Positions 24,827-34,182 of a DNA stretch of 40,503 nucleotides are shown piece after piece. The stretch covers positions 1-40,503 of the forward strand of contig JAVVEE010000018.1 in NCBI GenBank assembly GCA_032251315.1, given 5' to 3'. The notes below the pieces were generated by a model. The model worked only from the letters and a program-made list of their open reading frames with translations, had not been told where the DNA came from and made no database searches. The position numbers and the translations under genes are program-made. This stretch comes from LH-M37 sp032251315 (GTDB taxonomy: Bacteria > Pseudomonadota > Gammaproteobacteria > SZUA-229). Position 1 is the first letter of the stretch. Every line of letters starts with the position of its first letter.

Positions 24827-25019
24827 CTGCCGGCAGTCACTGCTCTCTTAATTACTTATCAATACCTCTCTAATATGCTCCCTGCACAAAGGCTGCGTTG
24901 AACTCACTACCCTGTCGCACTCAGTCTGACCTCCCTGCCCTCCCCTGCGTGACAATACGTTCATGCACTCTTAATCTGAATTTTCAAGCTTAAATTTTGT
25001 GGTTTAACATCAAGATTAC

Positions 25020-25033
25020 TTGACGTATGTCAG
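25020..25033. promoter_or_regulatory. Second FNR/NNR-like site upstream of the first nirS
   Basis: TTGACGTATGTCAG has the core TGA-N6-TCA and resembles NNR/DNR boxes that use TTGAC or GTCAA half-sites. Its centre is 39 bases upstream of the perfect site at 25059-25072. Confidence 0.45.
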
Positions 25034-25058
25034 CAAATCAGCACTATCTTTTTTTTAG

Positions 25059-25072
25059 TTGATATATATCAA
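25059..25072. promoter_or_regulatory. Perfect FNR/DNR operator upstream of the first nirS
   Basis: TTGATATATATCAA is an exact TTGAT-N4-ATCAA palindrome. With class II spacing (centre at -41.5) transcription would start near 25107, about 80 bases before the nirS ATG. A weak -10, TACCTT at 25095-25100, lies where expected. Confidence 0.8.
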
Positions 25073-25186
25073 AACCATTTGATGCATTTAAGAATACCTT
25101 CACACTCGTATGATTTTTAAACACAATAAAACTTCCAGATTATTGAATACACACTTACCCACTGGGAAACTTTAGGAGTTAAATCA

Positions 25187-26851
25187 ATGAGCACGAAACA
25201 TAAGTTGAAATACGGTGCAGCACTCGTTGCCGCATGCGTAGGCATGGCAGCATCTTCGGGTGTAGCCTTCGCCAAAAAAAATGAATTCGAACCCCTTAAC
25301 GAGGCTGAATTTGAAACCGCAAAGAGCATGTACTTCCAGCGTTGCGCCGGTTGTCATGGCGTTTTACGCGTCGGCGCTACGGGTAAAAACCTGGAGCCTA
25401 AACCCAATAAAGCCAAAAACACCAAAGGCACGCTCAAACTGGGCACAAAACGTCTGGAGCGAATCATCTCCCTCGGCACCGAAGGTGGCATGAACAACTT
25501 CGATGACATCTTCAGCAAAAAGGAAATAAACCTGCTGGCCCGGTATATCCAGATGGAGCCTCCGGTGCCACCCGAAATGTCTCTGGCATTAATGAAAGAA
25601 CGCTGGAAGGTTTATATAGAACCAAAAGATTATCCTAGCAAGCCAATGCATGGCCGTAACTGGGAGAATTTCTTCATTGCCATCGAACGTGACAAAGGTA
25701 GTATCGCGATCATTGATGGTGACAAAAAAGAAGTAATTGCCCATATTCCTACTGGTTATGCAGTACACGTACTAAAAACTGTCGAACATCATCAAACTCT
25801 GCATGCTAAAGACGCTGGCCGTTTCTGGTACATCATGGGTCGTGATGGCATGATGACCAAGATTGACCTCTGGGCTAATCCAGACAAGATGAAAGTTGCT
25901 CAGGTACAGGTTGCTTATGATGCACGTGACGTTGCCGTATCAGGTGATGGCAAGTACGTTATCGGTGGCGGTTACTGGCCTCCTCACTTCGTTATTGCTG
26001 ATGCTATGACTATGGAACCACTGAAAGTCGTTTCTACTCGTGGCGTTAACGTTGATGGTGAGTATGTTAACGAATCACGTGTAGCTGCGATCTATGACAC
26101 TCCAATGGCGCCCACATGGTTAGTGGCCGCGAAAGAGTTAGGTCAGATGTGGCAGGTAGATTACTCTGATCTTGATAATCTCCAGATTACCAAGATCGAC
26201 TCTGCCAAGTACCTGCATGACGGTTTCTATGATCCTACCGGTCGATATTTCCAGATCGCTGCTAACGCATCTGACAAGATGGTTGTCATCGATACAAAAG
26301 AACGCAAACTGGAAGCGATGATCGATGTTGCCAGCAAACCTCACCCTGGTCCTGGTGCAAACTGGAACGATGACAAGTGTGGTCCTGTAGCAGGTACAAC
26401 ACATCTTGGCGTGGGCAAAGTCTCAGTCTGGGGTAATGATCCAAAAGGTCATAAAGATCAGGCCTGGAAACTCTGCTACACCGTTGACACCGACGGTGCC
26501 GGCGTATTCCTGCGCACCCATCCCAAGAGTGATTACGTCTGGATAGACCAGACTAAACACCCTGAACCTGCTATCCAGCAGTCGGTTAAAGTTCTTGACA
26601 AGAAAACTCGTAAGATTGTTAAGACTATTCAGCTAACTGATAAAAAGGGCTACGCAGCCGTTCACTTCGAGTTCAACAAAGATGGCACCGAAGTATGGGC
26701 ATCTGTATGGAATCGTTCAGACAGTCTGAAACCTAACGGTGAAATCATCATCTTTGATGCTGAAACACTGGAAGAAAAAGCACGTATTAAAGGACTTTAC
26801 GCTCCAACAGGTAAGTTCAACGTGTATAACCGCGTTAACCATGTAACTTAA
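25187..26851 (+). CDS. nirS: Cytochrome cd1 nitrite reductase, divergent type
   Basis: This periplasmic 554-residue enzyme would reduce nitrite to NO. A signal peptide (about 1-29, GVAFA|KK) is followed by a cytochrome c domain with CAGCH (53-57) and by the eight-bladed haem d1 propeller. The d1 ligand His194 (GYAVHVLK) and the catalytic histidines His386 (KPHPGPGANW) and His406 (TTHLGVG) are all present. It differs from the second NirS in this window: an insertion VEHHQTLHAKDAG follows the d1 ligand, and the EGDSKE-type stretch reads IIDGDKKEVIA. Codon choice leans to GGT, CGT and AAC, unlike the GC-ending codons of nirN, suggesting high expression. It begins a cluster with a NirT-like fusion, a cupredoxin and nirN, and is preceded by two FNR-family sites. 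Confidence 0.9.
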   Translation: MSTKHKLKYGAALVAACVGMAASSGVAFAKKNEFEPLNEAEFETAKSMYFQRCAGCHGVLRVGATGKNLEPKPNKAKNTKGTLKLGTKRLERIISLGTEGGMNNFDDIFSKKEINLLARYIQMEPPVPPEMSLALMKERWKVYIEPKDYPSKPMHGRNWENFFIAIERDKGSIAIIDGDKKEVIAHIPTGYAVHVLKTVEHHQTLHAKDAGRFWYIMGRDGMMTKIDLWANPDKMKVAQVQVAYDARDVAVSGDGKYVIGGGYWPPHFVIADAMTMEPLKVVSTRGVNVDGEYVNESRVAAIYDTPMAPTWLVAAKELGQMWQVDYSDLDNLQITKIDSAKYLHDGFYDPTGRYFQIAANASDKMVVIDTKERKLEAMIDVASKPHPGPGANWNDDKCGPVAGTTHLGVGKVSVWGNDPKGHKDQAWKLCYTVDTDGAGVFLRTHPKSDYVWIDQTKHPEPAIQQSVKVLDKKTRKIVKTIQLTDKKGYAAVHFEFNKDGTEVWASVWNRSDSLKPNGEIIIFDAETLEEKARIKGLYAPTGKFNVYNRVNHVT

Positions 26852-26876
26852 TAAAAGTTACGACATAAATGAAATG

Positions 26877-26904
26877 GGGCGGACTACAACATGTATGTCC
26901 GCCC
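26877..26904 (+). other. Stem-loop between nirS and the NirT-like gene
   Basis: GGGCGGAC (26877-26884) pairs with GTCCGCCC (26897-26904), with TAC/GTA pairs continuing inward. No T run follows, so it more likely stabilises or processes the nirS transcript, or gives partial termination, than ends the operon. Confidence 0.65.
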
Positions 26905-27001
26905 TGCTTCTAAACAGATTAGGACATGTATTACACAAGCAACTTTATAACAAGGTTACTTTTTTAATACACCATAAATAAAACTAATGTGAGCTCGAAC
27001 C

Positions 27002-28762
27002 ATGACTAATACATCAAGGAAATTCGGTTTAATGTCGCGCAAGGTTCTGATGGGAACCACACTAGGCGCCGCCCTGTTTTTCATGATTATCGGTGTCATC
27101 TTCTGGGGCGGTTTCAATACCGCTATGGAAGTCACCAACACTCTGGAATTCTGCATCTCCTGTCATGAGATGGAAGAGAATGTCTATCAGGAATACAAAA
27201 AAACCATCCATTACACCAACCGCAGCGGCGTGCGCGCCACCTGCTCCGACTGCCACGTACCCGATCCCTGGGTGCACAAAGTCGTGCGCAAAATACAGGC
27301 CAGTAACGAGGTTCTACACAAGGTACTCGGCACCATCGATACCCCCGAAAAATTCGATGCCAAGCGTTTATACCTGGCCAAAAATGTCTGGCGTGCGATG
27401 AAGGAGACCGATTCACGTGAGTGCAGAAACTGCCATAACTTCGACTCAATGAAACCGGAAGATCAGAAAAAACGTTCACGCAATCAGCATGCCAGCGCCA
27501 TGGAAAAAGGCAATACCTGCATCGACTGCCACAAAGGCATTGCCCACAACAAGGTTCATGACCAGCTGAGCGAAACCGAGCTGGATGAAATTTCGAAACC
27601 GGTTGAAAAGAACAAACGCCCTATCGCGCCACAGTGGCAGGCATTTATTGATAACGATAAAAAACTGGTCACCACGGCAGATGCCCCGGCAGAAGCGGCG
27701 GCTATTGTGACTGAAACGACTGAGAGTGTTACGCCCGCCAAAACGGAATCGGCGACACCCTCGACACCTCAGGCCGCACCAGCCGCTGCACGCGCAAAAT
27801 CAGCCACGGGTATCGACTGGTCAGGCATTGAAGCCGAAGAAATCACTCTCTTTTATCCGGGTCAGGCCTCCATGGAGTGGGTACTCAAGGGCAGTGACCA
27901 CGGCGGCAAACGCGCCTTTATGGCCGGTGACCGCTGCTTCGATTGTCATGAAGGTGAAGAAATGGATATCGGGGAACTGATTGTTTCCGGTGAGAAACTC
28001 GAACCCACCCCGATTCCCGGCAAGCGCGGCAGCATTCCGCTTAGCGTGCAGGCTACACACGATGACGACAATCTGTACATGCGCTTCCAGTGGCCGGATG
28101 CTGAACATGCACCCATTCCATTTGCCGAGGGCGGAAAAATGGATCCGAAAAATCCGATCAAGCTGGCAATTATGCTTGCGGCAATCGACGAGGATGACCC
28201 CAAAGTAGAATATGCGGAGCGTGCCGGTTGCTGGCAGAGCTGTCATCACGATGTCAACGGTATGCCTGATCAGCCCGATCAGTCAGCGCTGGCCGGTAGT
28301 CGACTCGACCCCGGCAATGGCTTCACCAAGTACCTTAAAGAGAGCCGTACCGACATCGAAATTGAGGGCAAAAATGATGCCAAACGCGGTGGCTGGGACA
28401 AGCTGAAAGAGGCCGATGAGATTCAGGCGGCGCTGGAAAATGGCTCCTTCATGGATCTGCTGCGCTACAAAGCGGGCACCGGTGAATCTGAAGATGGTTA
28501 CATTCTGGCCGAGCGCGTCATGACCGGCGGCCAGGGGGTGGATTTCACCGGCAGCCTTGAAAACGGCGTATGGACGGTTGAAATGTCCCGCAAGCTCAGC
28601 TCGGACAAAGCCGGTGACATCAGCATGAGCACCGACCAGATGTACAGCATCGGTTTTGCCATACACGATGATTACAGCAACAGCCGTTTCCATCATGTCT
28701 CACTGGGGCTGATACTGGGCTTTGATAATGACGATGCGGAAATCAATGCCATAGGAAAATAA
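27002..28762 (+). CDS. NapC/NirT tetraheme cytochrome fused to an ethylbenzene-dehydrogenase-like haem domain
   Basis: This is a membrane-anchored periplasmic multihaem protein of 586 residues. One N-terminal anchor (about 16-38) is followed by a NapC/NirT domain with four CxxCH sites (51-55, 81-85, 141-145, 173-177). A Pro/Ala/Thr-rich linker (about 226-268) leads to a second part with CxxCH at 312-316, ATHDDDNLYMRFQWPDAEH, and a CxxxCH (GCWQSCH, 410-415), as in ethylbenzene-dehydrogenase-related haem-binding domains. NapC/NirT proteins take electrons from quinol. The extra domain, not part of classic NirT (about 200 residues), could relay them onward to the cupredoxin or NirS. Position directly after nirS supports this. 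The fused layout is notable. Confidence 0.85.
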   Translation: MTNTSRKFGLMSRKVLMGTTLGAALFFMIIGVIFWGGFNTAMEVTNTLEFCISCHEMEENVYQEYKKTIHYTNRSGVRATCSDCHVPDPWVHKVVRKIQASNEVLHKVLGTIDTPEKFDAKRLYLAKNVWRAMKETDSRECRNCHNFDSMKPEDQKKRSRNQHASAMEKGNTCIDCHKGIAHNKVHDQLSETELDEISKPVEKNKRPIAPQWQAFIDNDKKLVTTADAPAEAAAIVTETTESVTPAKTESATPSTPQAAPAAARAKSATGIDWSGIEAEEITLFYPGQASMEWVLKGSDHGGKRAFMAGDRCFDCHEGEEMDIGELIVSGEKLEPTPIPGKRGSIPLSVQATHDDDNLYMRFQWPDAEHAPIPFAEGGKMDPKNPIKLAIMLAAIDEDDPKVEYAERAGCWQSCHHDVNGMPDQPDQSALAGSRLDPGNGFTKYLKESRTDIEIEGKNDAKRGGWDKLKEADEIQAALENGSFMDLLRYKAGTGESEDGYILAERVMTGGQGVDFTGSLENGVWTVEMSRKLSSDKAGDISMSTDQMYSIGFAIHDDYSNSRFHHVSLGLILGFDNDDAEINAIGK

Positions 28763-28780
28763 GCCGCACTTCATCCATAC

Positions 28781-28814
28781 AGGCCGCACGGGTATAAACT
28801 CTGCGGCCTTTTTT
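28781..28814 (+). terminator. Intrinsic terminator after the NirT-like gene
   Basis: AGGCCGCA (28781-28788) pairs with TGCGGCCT (28802-28809), followed by a T run. It separates nirS and the NirT-like gene from the cupredoxin and nirN, so the latter may be expressed by read-through or from their own promoter. Confidence 0.85.
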
Positions 28815-28872
28815 GTGGACCAGCACTCGGTTATGATGGGCCTAACCGTATTCAGATGAAGGGGACAAAGTC

Positions 28873-29202
28873 ATGAAATGGCCGTTATTGTTACTGGTCT
28901 TTATCTCAGCACTCAGCATGGGCACAGCGATGGCAGCCGATGAAACACCGCTGGTAGTCATTGAGCAATACAAATTCATACCCCAGGAAATCACTATCAA
29001 ACGCGGCCAGACCGTACGCTGGGAGAATCATGAAAAGCGCCAGTACCACAGCGTCTGGTTCGAAGCACTGGGGGAGGAAGAGCCGGCTGATTATCTGTTC
29101 CCCGACGACGCTTACGAGCGCACCTTCAAACAGGCCGGCTCCTTTCCCTACCGTTGTGGACCGCATCCGGAAATGGTCGGCACAGTCCACGTTATCGATT
29201 AA
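28873..29202 (+). CDS. Periplasmic cupredoxin (type 1 copper protein)
   Basis: This 109-residue protein has a signal peptide (about 1-21, GTAMA|AD) and a plastocyanin/pseudoazurin-like cupredoxin fold. The type 1 copper ligands are visible as His59 (QYHSVWF), Cys95 and His98 (YRCGPHPEM) and Met101. GGGG upstream of the ATG is a good ribosome binding site. It lies between the NirT-like fusion and nirN in the nir cluster, so I infer that it shuttles electrons to a cd1 nitrite reductase, as azurin, pseudoazurin or cytochrome c551 do elsewhere. It is not close enough to a named cupredoxin for a gene symbol. Confidence 0.88.
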   Translation: MKWPLLLLVFISALSMGTAMAADETPLVVIEQYKFIPQEITIKRGQTVRWENHEKRQYHSVWFEALGEEEPADYLFPDDAYERTFKQAGSFPYRCGPHPEMVGTVHVID

Positions 29203-29228
29203 TTAAATTTTTATAGAAAACAACTTTC

Positions 29229-30818
29229 ATGAACCACAAAACCTTTTTTCCGCTCTTCACTTTCTGTCTGCTGGCAACAACACTTTCGAGTCCGGCGCAG
29301 GCTGAATCGGATGAAGATAAGACTGTCAACAAGGCACACCAGCTCTATCGGGATCATTGCGCCGAATGTCACAATAAACACCGCCTCGGCGGCATGGGGC
29401 CCGCACTGCTGCCGGAAAATCTTAAACGACTGAAGAAGAAAGACGCGGCTGCAGTGATCGCCAACGGCCGCGTCGCCACCCAGATGCCCGCCTTCAGGGA
29501 AAAACTTTCCGAGACAGAAACCCGGTCACTGGTTGACTACATCTATACGCCGCTGAAGCAAATGCCGATATGGGGCATGGCTGAAATCAAAGCCAGCCAA
29601 ATCATTCATAACAGGGAAAGCGAGCTCTCCGACAAGCCTGTGTTTGAAGTGGACGATCTGCTCAATCTGTTCCTGGTGGTTGAACTGGGTGACCATCACG
29701 TCACCCTGCTCGACGGTGACAAACTGGAACCCATCCACCGCTTCAAGTCGCGCTTTGCCCTGCACGGCGGCCCCAAATATTCACCGGATGGCCGCTTCGT
29801 CTACTTTGCCTCACGCGATGGCTGGATCAGCAAATACGATATTTACAACCTGAAACTGGTCGCCGAAATCCGCGCCGGCATCAACACCCGTAATCAGGCG
29901 GTCTCTGCCGATGGTCGCTATGTCATGGTCGCCAATTATCTGCCGCACACCCTGGTACTGCTCAATGCCAAAGACTTAAGCCCGATCAAACTGTTCGAAG
30001 CCAAAGACCATACCGGCAAAACCTCCCGCGTCAGCGCCGTCTACACCGCACCACCGCGCAACAGCTTCATCGCCGCCTTAAAGGATATCCCCGAACTGTG
30101 GGAAATTTCCTACGATGACAATCCCCCTGCCGGTTTCGGTTTCTGGGTACACGATTATCGCGAAGATTCCGGTGAGAAAATCACGCCAGATCCCTTCCCG
30201 GTAAGAAAAATCGAAGTCAGCGATTATCTGGATGATTTTTTCTTCGACCAGGACTACGTGAACCTGATCGGCGCCTCGCGCGAGGGCAAGGGACAGGTAG
30301 TCAATCTGGATGTCGGCCGCGTCATCGTGCCTGATCTGGCACTGCCCGGCATGCCCCACCTCGGCTCCGGCATCACCTGGGAATACCAGGGCCGCACCGT
30401 GCTGGCCACGCCCAACCTGAAAGCCAACAACGTCAGCGTCATCGACATGGAAAGCTGGAAAACCATCAAAAACATCGAAACCCTCGGCCCCGGCTTCTTC
30501 ATGCGCAGCCATAAAAACAGCCCCTACGCCTGGGTGGATGTCTTCTTCGGCCCCAATAGAGATGCCGTCCATGTCATTGATAAAAGCACCCTGGAAATCG
30601 TCAAAACCCTGCGCCCCGTCCCCGGCAAAACCGCCGCCCACGTCGAATTCACCCGCGACGGCAAATACGCACTGCTTAGCATCTGGGATACCGACGGCGC
30701 AGTGATTGTTTACGACGCCAACAGCCTCGAAGAAATCAAGCGCCTGCCGATGAACAAACCCTCGGGCAAATACAACGTCTACAACAAAACCCGGTATCTG
30801 GAAGGCACCAGCCATTAA
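29229..30818 (+). CDS. nirN: NirN, cd1-like haem d1 maturation protein
   Basis: NirN catalyses the last step of haem d1 synthesis, dehydrogenation of dihydro-haem d1, in the periplasm. The 529-residue protein has a signal peptide (about 1-25, SPAQA|ES), a cytochrome c domain with CAECH (44-48), and a propeller related to NirS but shorter. It keeps one propeller histidine in ALHGGPKYSPDGRF, where NirS has its d1 ligand, and one in LPGMPHLGSG, but lacks the TSHLG histidine of true nitrite reductases (the corresponding stretch reads LATPNLK). This favours NirN over a third NirS. Gap to the cupredoxin gene is 26 bases. Codons are strongly C-ending compared with nirS. The other d1 genes (nirF, D/L/G/H, J, E) are not in the window. 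Confidence 0.85.
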   Translation: MNHKTFFPLFTFCLLATTLSSPAQAESDEDKTVNKAHQLYRDHCAECHNKHRLGGMGPALLPENLKRLKKKDAAAVIANGRVATQMPAFREKLSETETRSLVDYIYTPLKQMPIWGMAEIKASQIIHNRESELSDKPVFEVDDLLNLFLVVELGDHHVTLLDGDKLEPIHRFKSRFALHGGPKYSPDGRFVYFASRDGWISKYDIYNLKLVAEIRAGINTRNQAVSADGRYVMVANYLPHTLVLLNAKDLSPIKLFEAKDHTGKTSRVSAVYTAPPRNSFIAALKDIPELWEISYDDNPPAGFGFWVHDYREDSGEKITPDPFPVRKIEVSDYLDDFFFDQDYVNLIGASREGKGQVVNLDVGRVIVPDLALPGMPHLGSGITWEYQGRTVLATPNLKANNVSVIDMESWKTIKNIETLGPGFFMRSHKNSPYAWVDVFFGPNRDAVHVIDKSTLEIVKTLRPVPGKTAAHVEFTRDGKYALLSIWDTDGAVIVYDANSLEEIKRLPMNKPSGKYNVYNKTRYLEGTSH

Positions 30819-31320
30819 GATTATTCACCGCTGAGAACCTCAGACAAAAGCGAAAGCTATCTCCGCGAAAAACGCCAGGGATGCGAAAAATTAAAAAAAT
30901 AACTTAAAAGGATTTTTGACCTGTTTTTTTCTTTCGTGGGTCATTTTTGAATTTTTATTTTTTATTGGCGCTGGCTAAAGACGTAACCTGATGCACCTCC
31001 TCCCGGGCTTGTGTTGAGTCGACAGCGTTTATTCCATGTTTCAAGCAGATTTGCATAATGAGCCGTCTCTGCCTTAACAAAGACCCTGCCGATTAAGGTT
31101 TTTTATTTACCATTAAATAGCCTTACAATGGCTGCAACCAAAATGCTCCCCCTTTGATTTTGAAGAAAGAGATTTTTAAGGATGAAGCTGACAACAATAA
31201 AAAAACACCTCCCAATCTCCCGGGAAATCACTCCTTACGGACGCTATCCAGACAGCCCGCTAACATGCGAATCACTCAAACCCGCCTGATCGGTTGGTAG
31301 GATTATACCGAGAGATACTC
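30819..31320. other. Intergenic stretch upstream of the third hybrid kinase
   Basis: About 500 bases. Apart from a small hairpin CTGAG-AAC-CTCAG at 30831-30843 without a T tail and AT-rich tracts around 30890-30965, I see no gene, terminator or clear operator. Confidence 0.4.
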
Positions 31321-34182
31321 ATGCGCAACCAGACTCTTCTATTATGCTGTTTACTCTGGCTTTTACCCATGCAGGCTTTAGCCGTGCAGACAGTGCGTGT
31401 CGGCCTTTATCACAACAGCCCCAAAGTCGCCTATTCAGAAACAGGCCGGGCGGAGGGAATCTTTGTCGACCTGATCGAAGCGATCGCCGAGAAAGAAGGC
31501 TGGACCCTGGAATACGTGCCGGGTAGCTGGGGCGAAGGGCTGGATCGGCTGGCTGCAGGGCAGATTGATATAATGCCGGATGTGGCCTATTCAACTGCAC
31601 GGGATGGGCTATACGACTATCATGATGAGCCGGTATTAACCTCCTGGTTTCAAGTCTATACCCGTCACGGCAGCGGAATTCGATCAATACCCGATATGGC
31701 TGGAAAACGTGTCATGGTACTGGAACGTTCTGTGCAGCAGGCAGCCTTCAAGCAACTGACCGACAGCTTCGGATTTAAAATCACACTGATCCCTGTTCAG
31801 AGCTACAGCAGAATGTTCGAGCATGTTGCCGCAGGTGATGCCGACGCAGCCATCACCAATCGTTATTATGGCCTTAAGCACGCAAAAAAATATGCCCTTG
31901 AGGATACGGCGGTGGTTTTTCACCCCAGCAACCTCTTCTTTGCCGCCCGCAACGGCAAAAACGGAAGGCTGTTAGATGCCATCGACCGTCACCTCAGGCT
32001 CATGAAGAGTGATCCGCAATCAGCCTATTACCGGTCACTGCAGCGATGGACCTCTGACGCGGTTGAACTCTCTCTGCCGCTCTGGGTAAAAAGCACTGCA
32101 TTTGCCTTTAGCCTGATTCTACTGCTGAGCTTCGTGGGCAGTATTTTGCTCAAGCGCCAGGTCAACGCGCGGACGCTGCAACTGCTGCGCAGTAATCAGG
32201 AGATGACAAAGATCAACGACACATTGCGCATAAGCGAGGCTGCCAACCGCCTGAGTAACCGCGCCATTGAAGCTTCTGCTAATGGCATCATGATCACTGC
32301 CATCAGATCCGCGGATCATCCGATCATCTACGTTAATCCCGCTTTTGAGCGCATCACAGGATATAGCAGTGATGAAGTGATTAACCGTGACCCACGTTTT
32401 CTGAGAGGCGACAATACCGAGCAGCCCGAGCTCAATGAGATTCGCGCTGCCATTCGTGAGCAGCGCGAAGGCGAGGCCATATTGCGCAATTATCACAAGG
32501 ATGGCAGCCTGTTCTGGAACAAACTTACCATCGCGCCAGTACCCGATGACACAGGTAAGGTCACGCATTTTATCGGCATCATCAACAACATCACCAAACG
32601 TATGCGGGCCGAGGACAAGCTGATCAGGCTCAATGCCACGCTGGAGGCGCGCGTGAAGGAGCGCACCTCCGAACTGCAACTGGCCCGGGATCAGGCCGAG
32701 GCGGCCAATCAGGCCAAGAGTCATTTTCTCTCCAATATGAGTCACGAAATACGCAGTCCACTGACCGCGATTATCGGCTTTTCCGAGTCGCTGCAAACGG
32801 ATGAACTCAGCCCGGCGGAACGCCGGGGGAACATCTCAACGGTGACCCGTAATGCACGATACCTGCTGCAGGTAATTAACGATATTCTTGATTTGTCCAA
32901 AATCGAAGCCGGGCAGCTCAATGTCGAACAGATCAGCACACCCCTCTTTCCGCTACTGGGCGATCTCGATTCACTGCTGGGTACAAGCGCGCGGAACAAG
33001 GGGCTGGAATTCAGGATCAAATATCACCTCCCCTTGCCCGAAACCATTGTCACCGATCCGGTGCGCCTGAAACAGATTCTGGTCAACCTGTGCAGCAACG
33101 CCATCAAGTTTACCGATAGCGGGGGCATTGAAATTGAAGTCAGTAGCGACCCCGATTTCGGCCGTCTTCAGTTTACTGTCAGCGATAGCGGCATCGGCAT
33201 GAGCGCAGCAGAAATGGCGACTATTTTCGACCCCTTCACCCAGGCCGATGCCACGGTCACGCGCAAATACGGCGGCACCGGTCTGGGCCTGCCTATCTCC
33301 CTGAAACTGGCCACAGCACTGGGCGGGGAGCTTAAGTGTGAAAGCCACAAGGGCCAGAGCAGCCGCTTTATGCTGACCGTCGTTAACCATGATCAGGCTC
33401 AGGCGACAGCCATCAATCGCCTGGAGGAGGCCAGCCTGCACCACCATGAATCTCATGACCAGGTCGAGATAAAACCCCTTAATGGCCGCATCCTGCTGGT
33501 TGAGGACAGCGCGGATAATCAGCAACTGGTATCAATGTACATCCAGAAAACCGGGGCGCAATTGAGCATTGCTGAAAATGGCCTGCAGGCAATCACCATT
33601 GCCCTGGAACAGGCTTTCGACCTGATATTGATGGATATGCAGATGCCGGTCATGGGCGGGCTGGAAGCCATACGTCAGTTACGGGCAGATGGTTACACCC
33701 GCCCTATCGTTGCCTTAAGCGCGAACGCGCTGTTATCGGATCAGAAAAAATGCACAGCCGCCGGTGCCGACGATTATCTACTCAAGCCCATTGAGCAATA
33801 CAGGTTCTATCAGGTGCTCAACCGCTATCTGGCCGAAGATACAAGCGCAACGAGTCTGAAAAAAAACCGGGAACGGCAGCAGGCCATGCAGGAAAGCCCG
33901 CAGTACCAGGCCATGGTCGCCGGTTTCCTTGACAGCCTGCCGCAGATGCTTGATGAGATCAGCGCTGCTCTTCATGAAAAGAACTGGGAGACATTACAGA
34001 CGAGAAGCCATGACCTCAAGGGCATGGGCGGCGCACTGGGTTATCCGAAAATTACTGAATTAGCCGGAGAGGTTAACAGGCTGGTGAAACAACAAAACCA
34101 TGAAGCACTGGCGGATGCCTGTACAGCGCTGAGAACACACTGCCACAGTATAGTGTTGCAAGATAACAGCCATAAATCTTGA
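31321..34182 (+). CDS. Hybrid histidine kinase with solute-binding-protein sensor (SBP_bac_3, LOV-like PAS, HisKA, HATPase, REC, HPt)
   Basis: This is a 953-residue inner-membrane kinase. A signal peptide (about 1-21, MQALA) is followed by a periplasmic SBP_bac_3 domain (about 24-245) of the type that binds amino acids or similar small molecules, a membrane segment (about 257-277), and a PAS domain (about 312-430). HisKA has His475 (NMSHEIRSP). The ATPase domain has SNAIKFT, DSGIGM and GGTGLGLP. The receiver has Asp772 (LILMDMQMPVMGG) and Lys822, and the HPt has His897 (SHDLKGMGG). The PAS resembles a LOV domain, but the photoactive cysteine is Pro (RDPRFLRG). The ATG at 31321 gives the signal peptide, so I prefer it to a TTG at 31294. 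It lies between the two nir regions; no partner regulator is adjacent. Confidence 0.9.
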   Translation: MRNQTLLLCCLLWLLPMQALAVQTVRVGLYHNSPKVAYSETGRAEGIFVDLIEAIAEKEGWTLEYVPGSWGEGLDRLAAGQIDIMPDVAYSTARDGLYDYHDEPVLTSWFQVYTRHGSGIRSIPDMAGKRVMVLERSVQQAAFKQLTDSFGFKITLIPVQSYSRMFEHVAAGDADAAITNRYYGLKHAKKYALEDTAVVFHPSNLFFAARNGKNGRLLDAIDRHLRLMKSDPQSAYYRSLQRWTSDAVELSLPLWVKSTAFAFSLILLLSFVGSILLKRQVNARTLQLLRSNQEMTKINDTLRISEAANRLSNRAIEASANGIMITAIRSADHPIIYVNPAFERITGYSSDEVINRDPRFLRGDNTEQPELNEIRAAIREQREGEAILRNYHKDGSLFWNKLTIAPVPDDTGKVTHFIGIINNITKRMRAEDKLIRLNATLEARVKERTSELQLARDQAEAANQAKSHFLSNMSHEIRSPLTAIIGFSESLQTDELSPAERRGNISTVTRNARYLLQVINDILDLSKIEAGQLNVEQISTPLFPLLGDLDSLLGTSARNKGLEFRIKYHLPLPETIVTDPVRLKQILVNLCSNAIKFTDSGGIEIEVSSDPDFGRLQFTVSDSGIGMSAAEMATIFDPFTQADATVTRKYGGTGLGLPISLKLATALGGELKCESHKGQSSRFMLTVVNHDQAQATAINRLEEASLHHHESHDQVEIKPLNGRILLVEDSADNQQLVSMYIQKTGAQLSIAENGLQAITIALEQAFDLILMDMQMPVMGGLEAIRQLRADGYTRPIVALSANALLSDQKKCTAAGADDYLLKPIEQYRFYQVLNRYLAEDTSATSLKKNRERQQAMQESPQYQAMVAGFLDSLPQMLDEISAALHEKNWETLQTRSHDLKGMGGALGYPKITELAGEVNRLVKQQNHEALADACTALRTHCHSIVLQDNSHKS

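Noticed and set aside
30078..30815. 245-codon open frame on the minus strand inside nirN
   Set aside because: It mirrors nirN, whose C-ending codons leave the opposite strand open. No ribosome binding site and no family features; nirN has clear motifs in the other frame.
29229..30818. Third nirS gene
   Set aside because: The protein is cd1-like but lacks the TSHLG catalytic histidine and has LPGMPHLGSG, which fits NirN better.
32119..32796. 225-codon open frame on the minus strand inside the third kinase
   Set aside because: Antisense shadow of the PAS/HisKA coding region; its composition does not look like a folded protein family.
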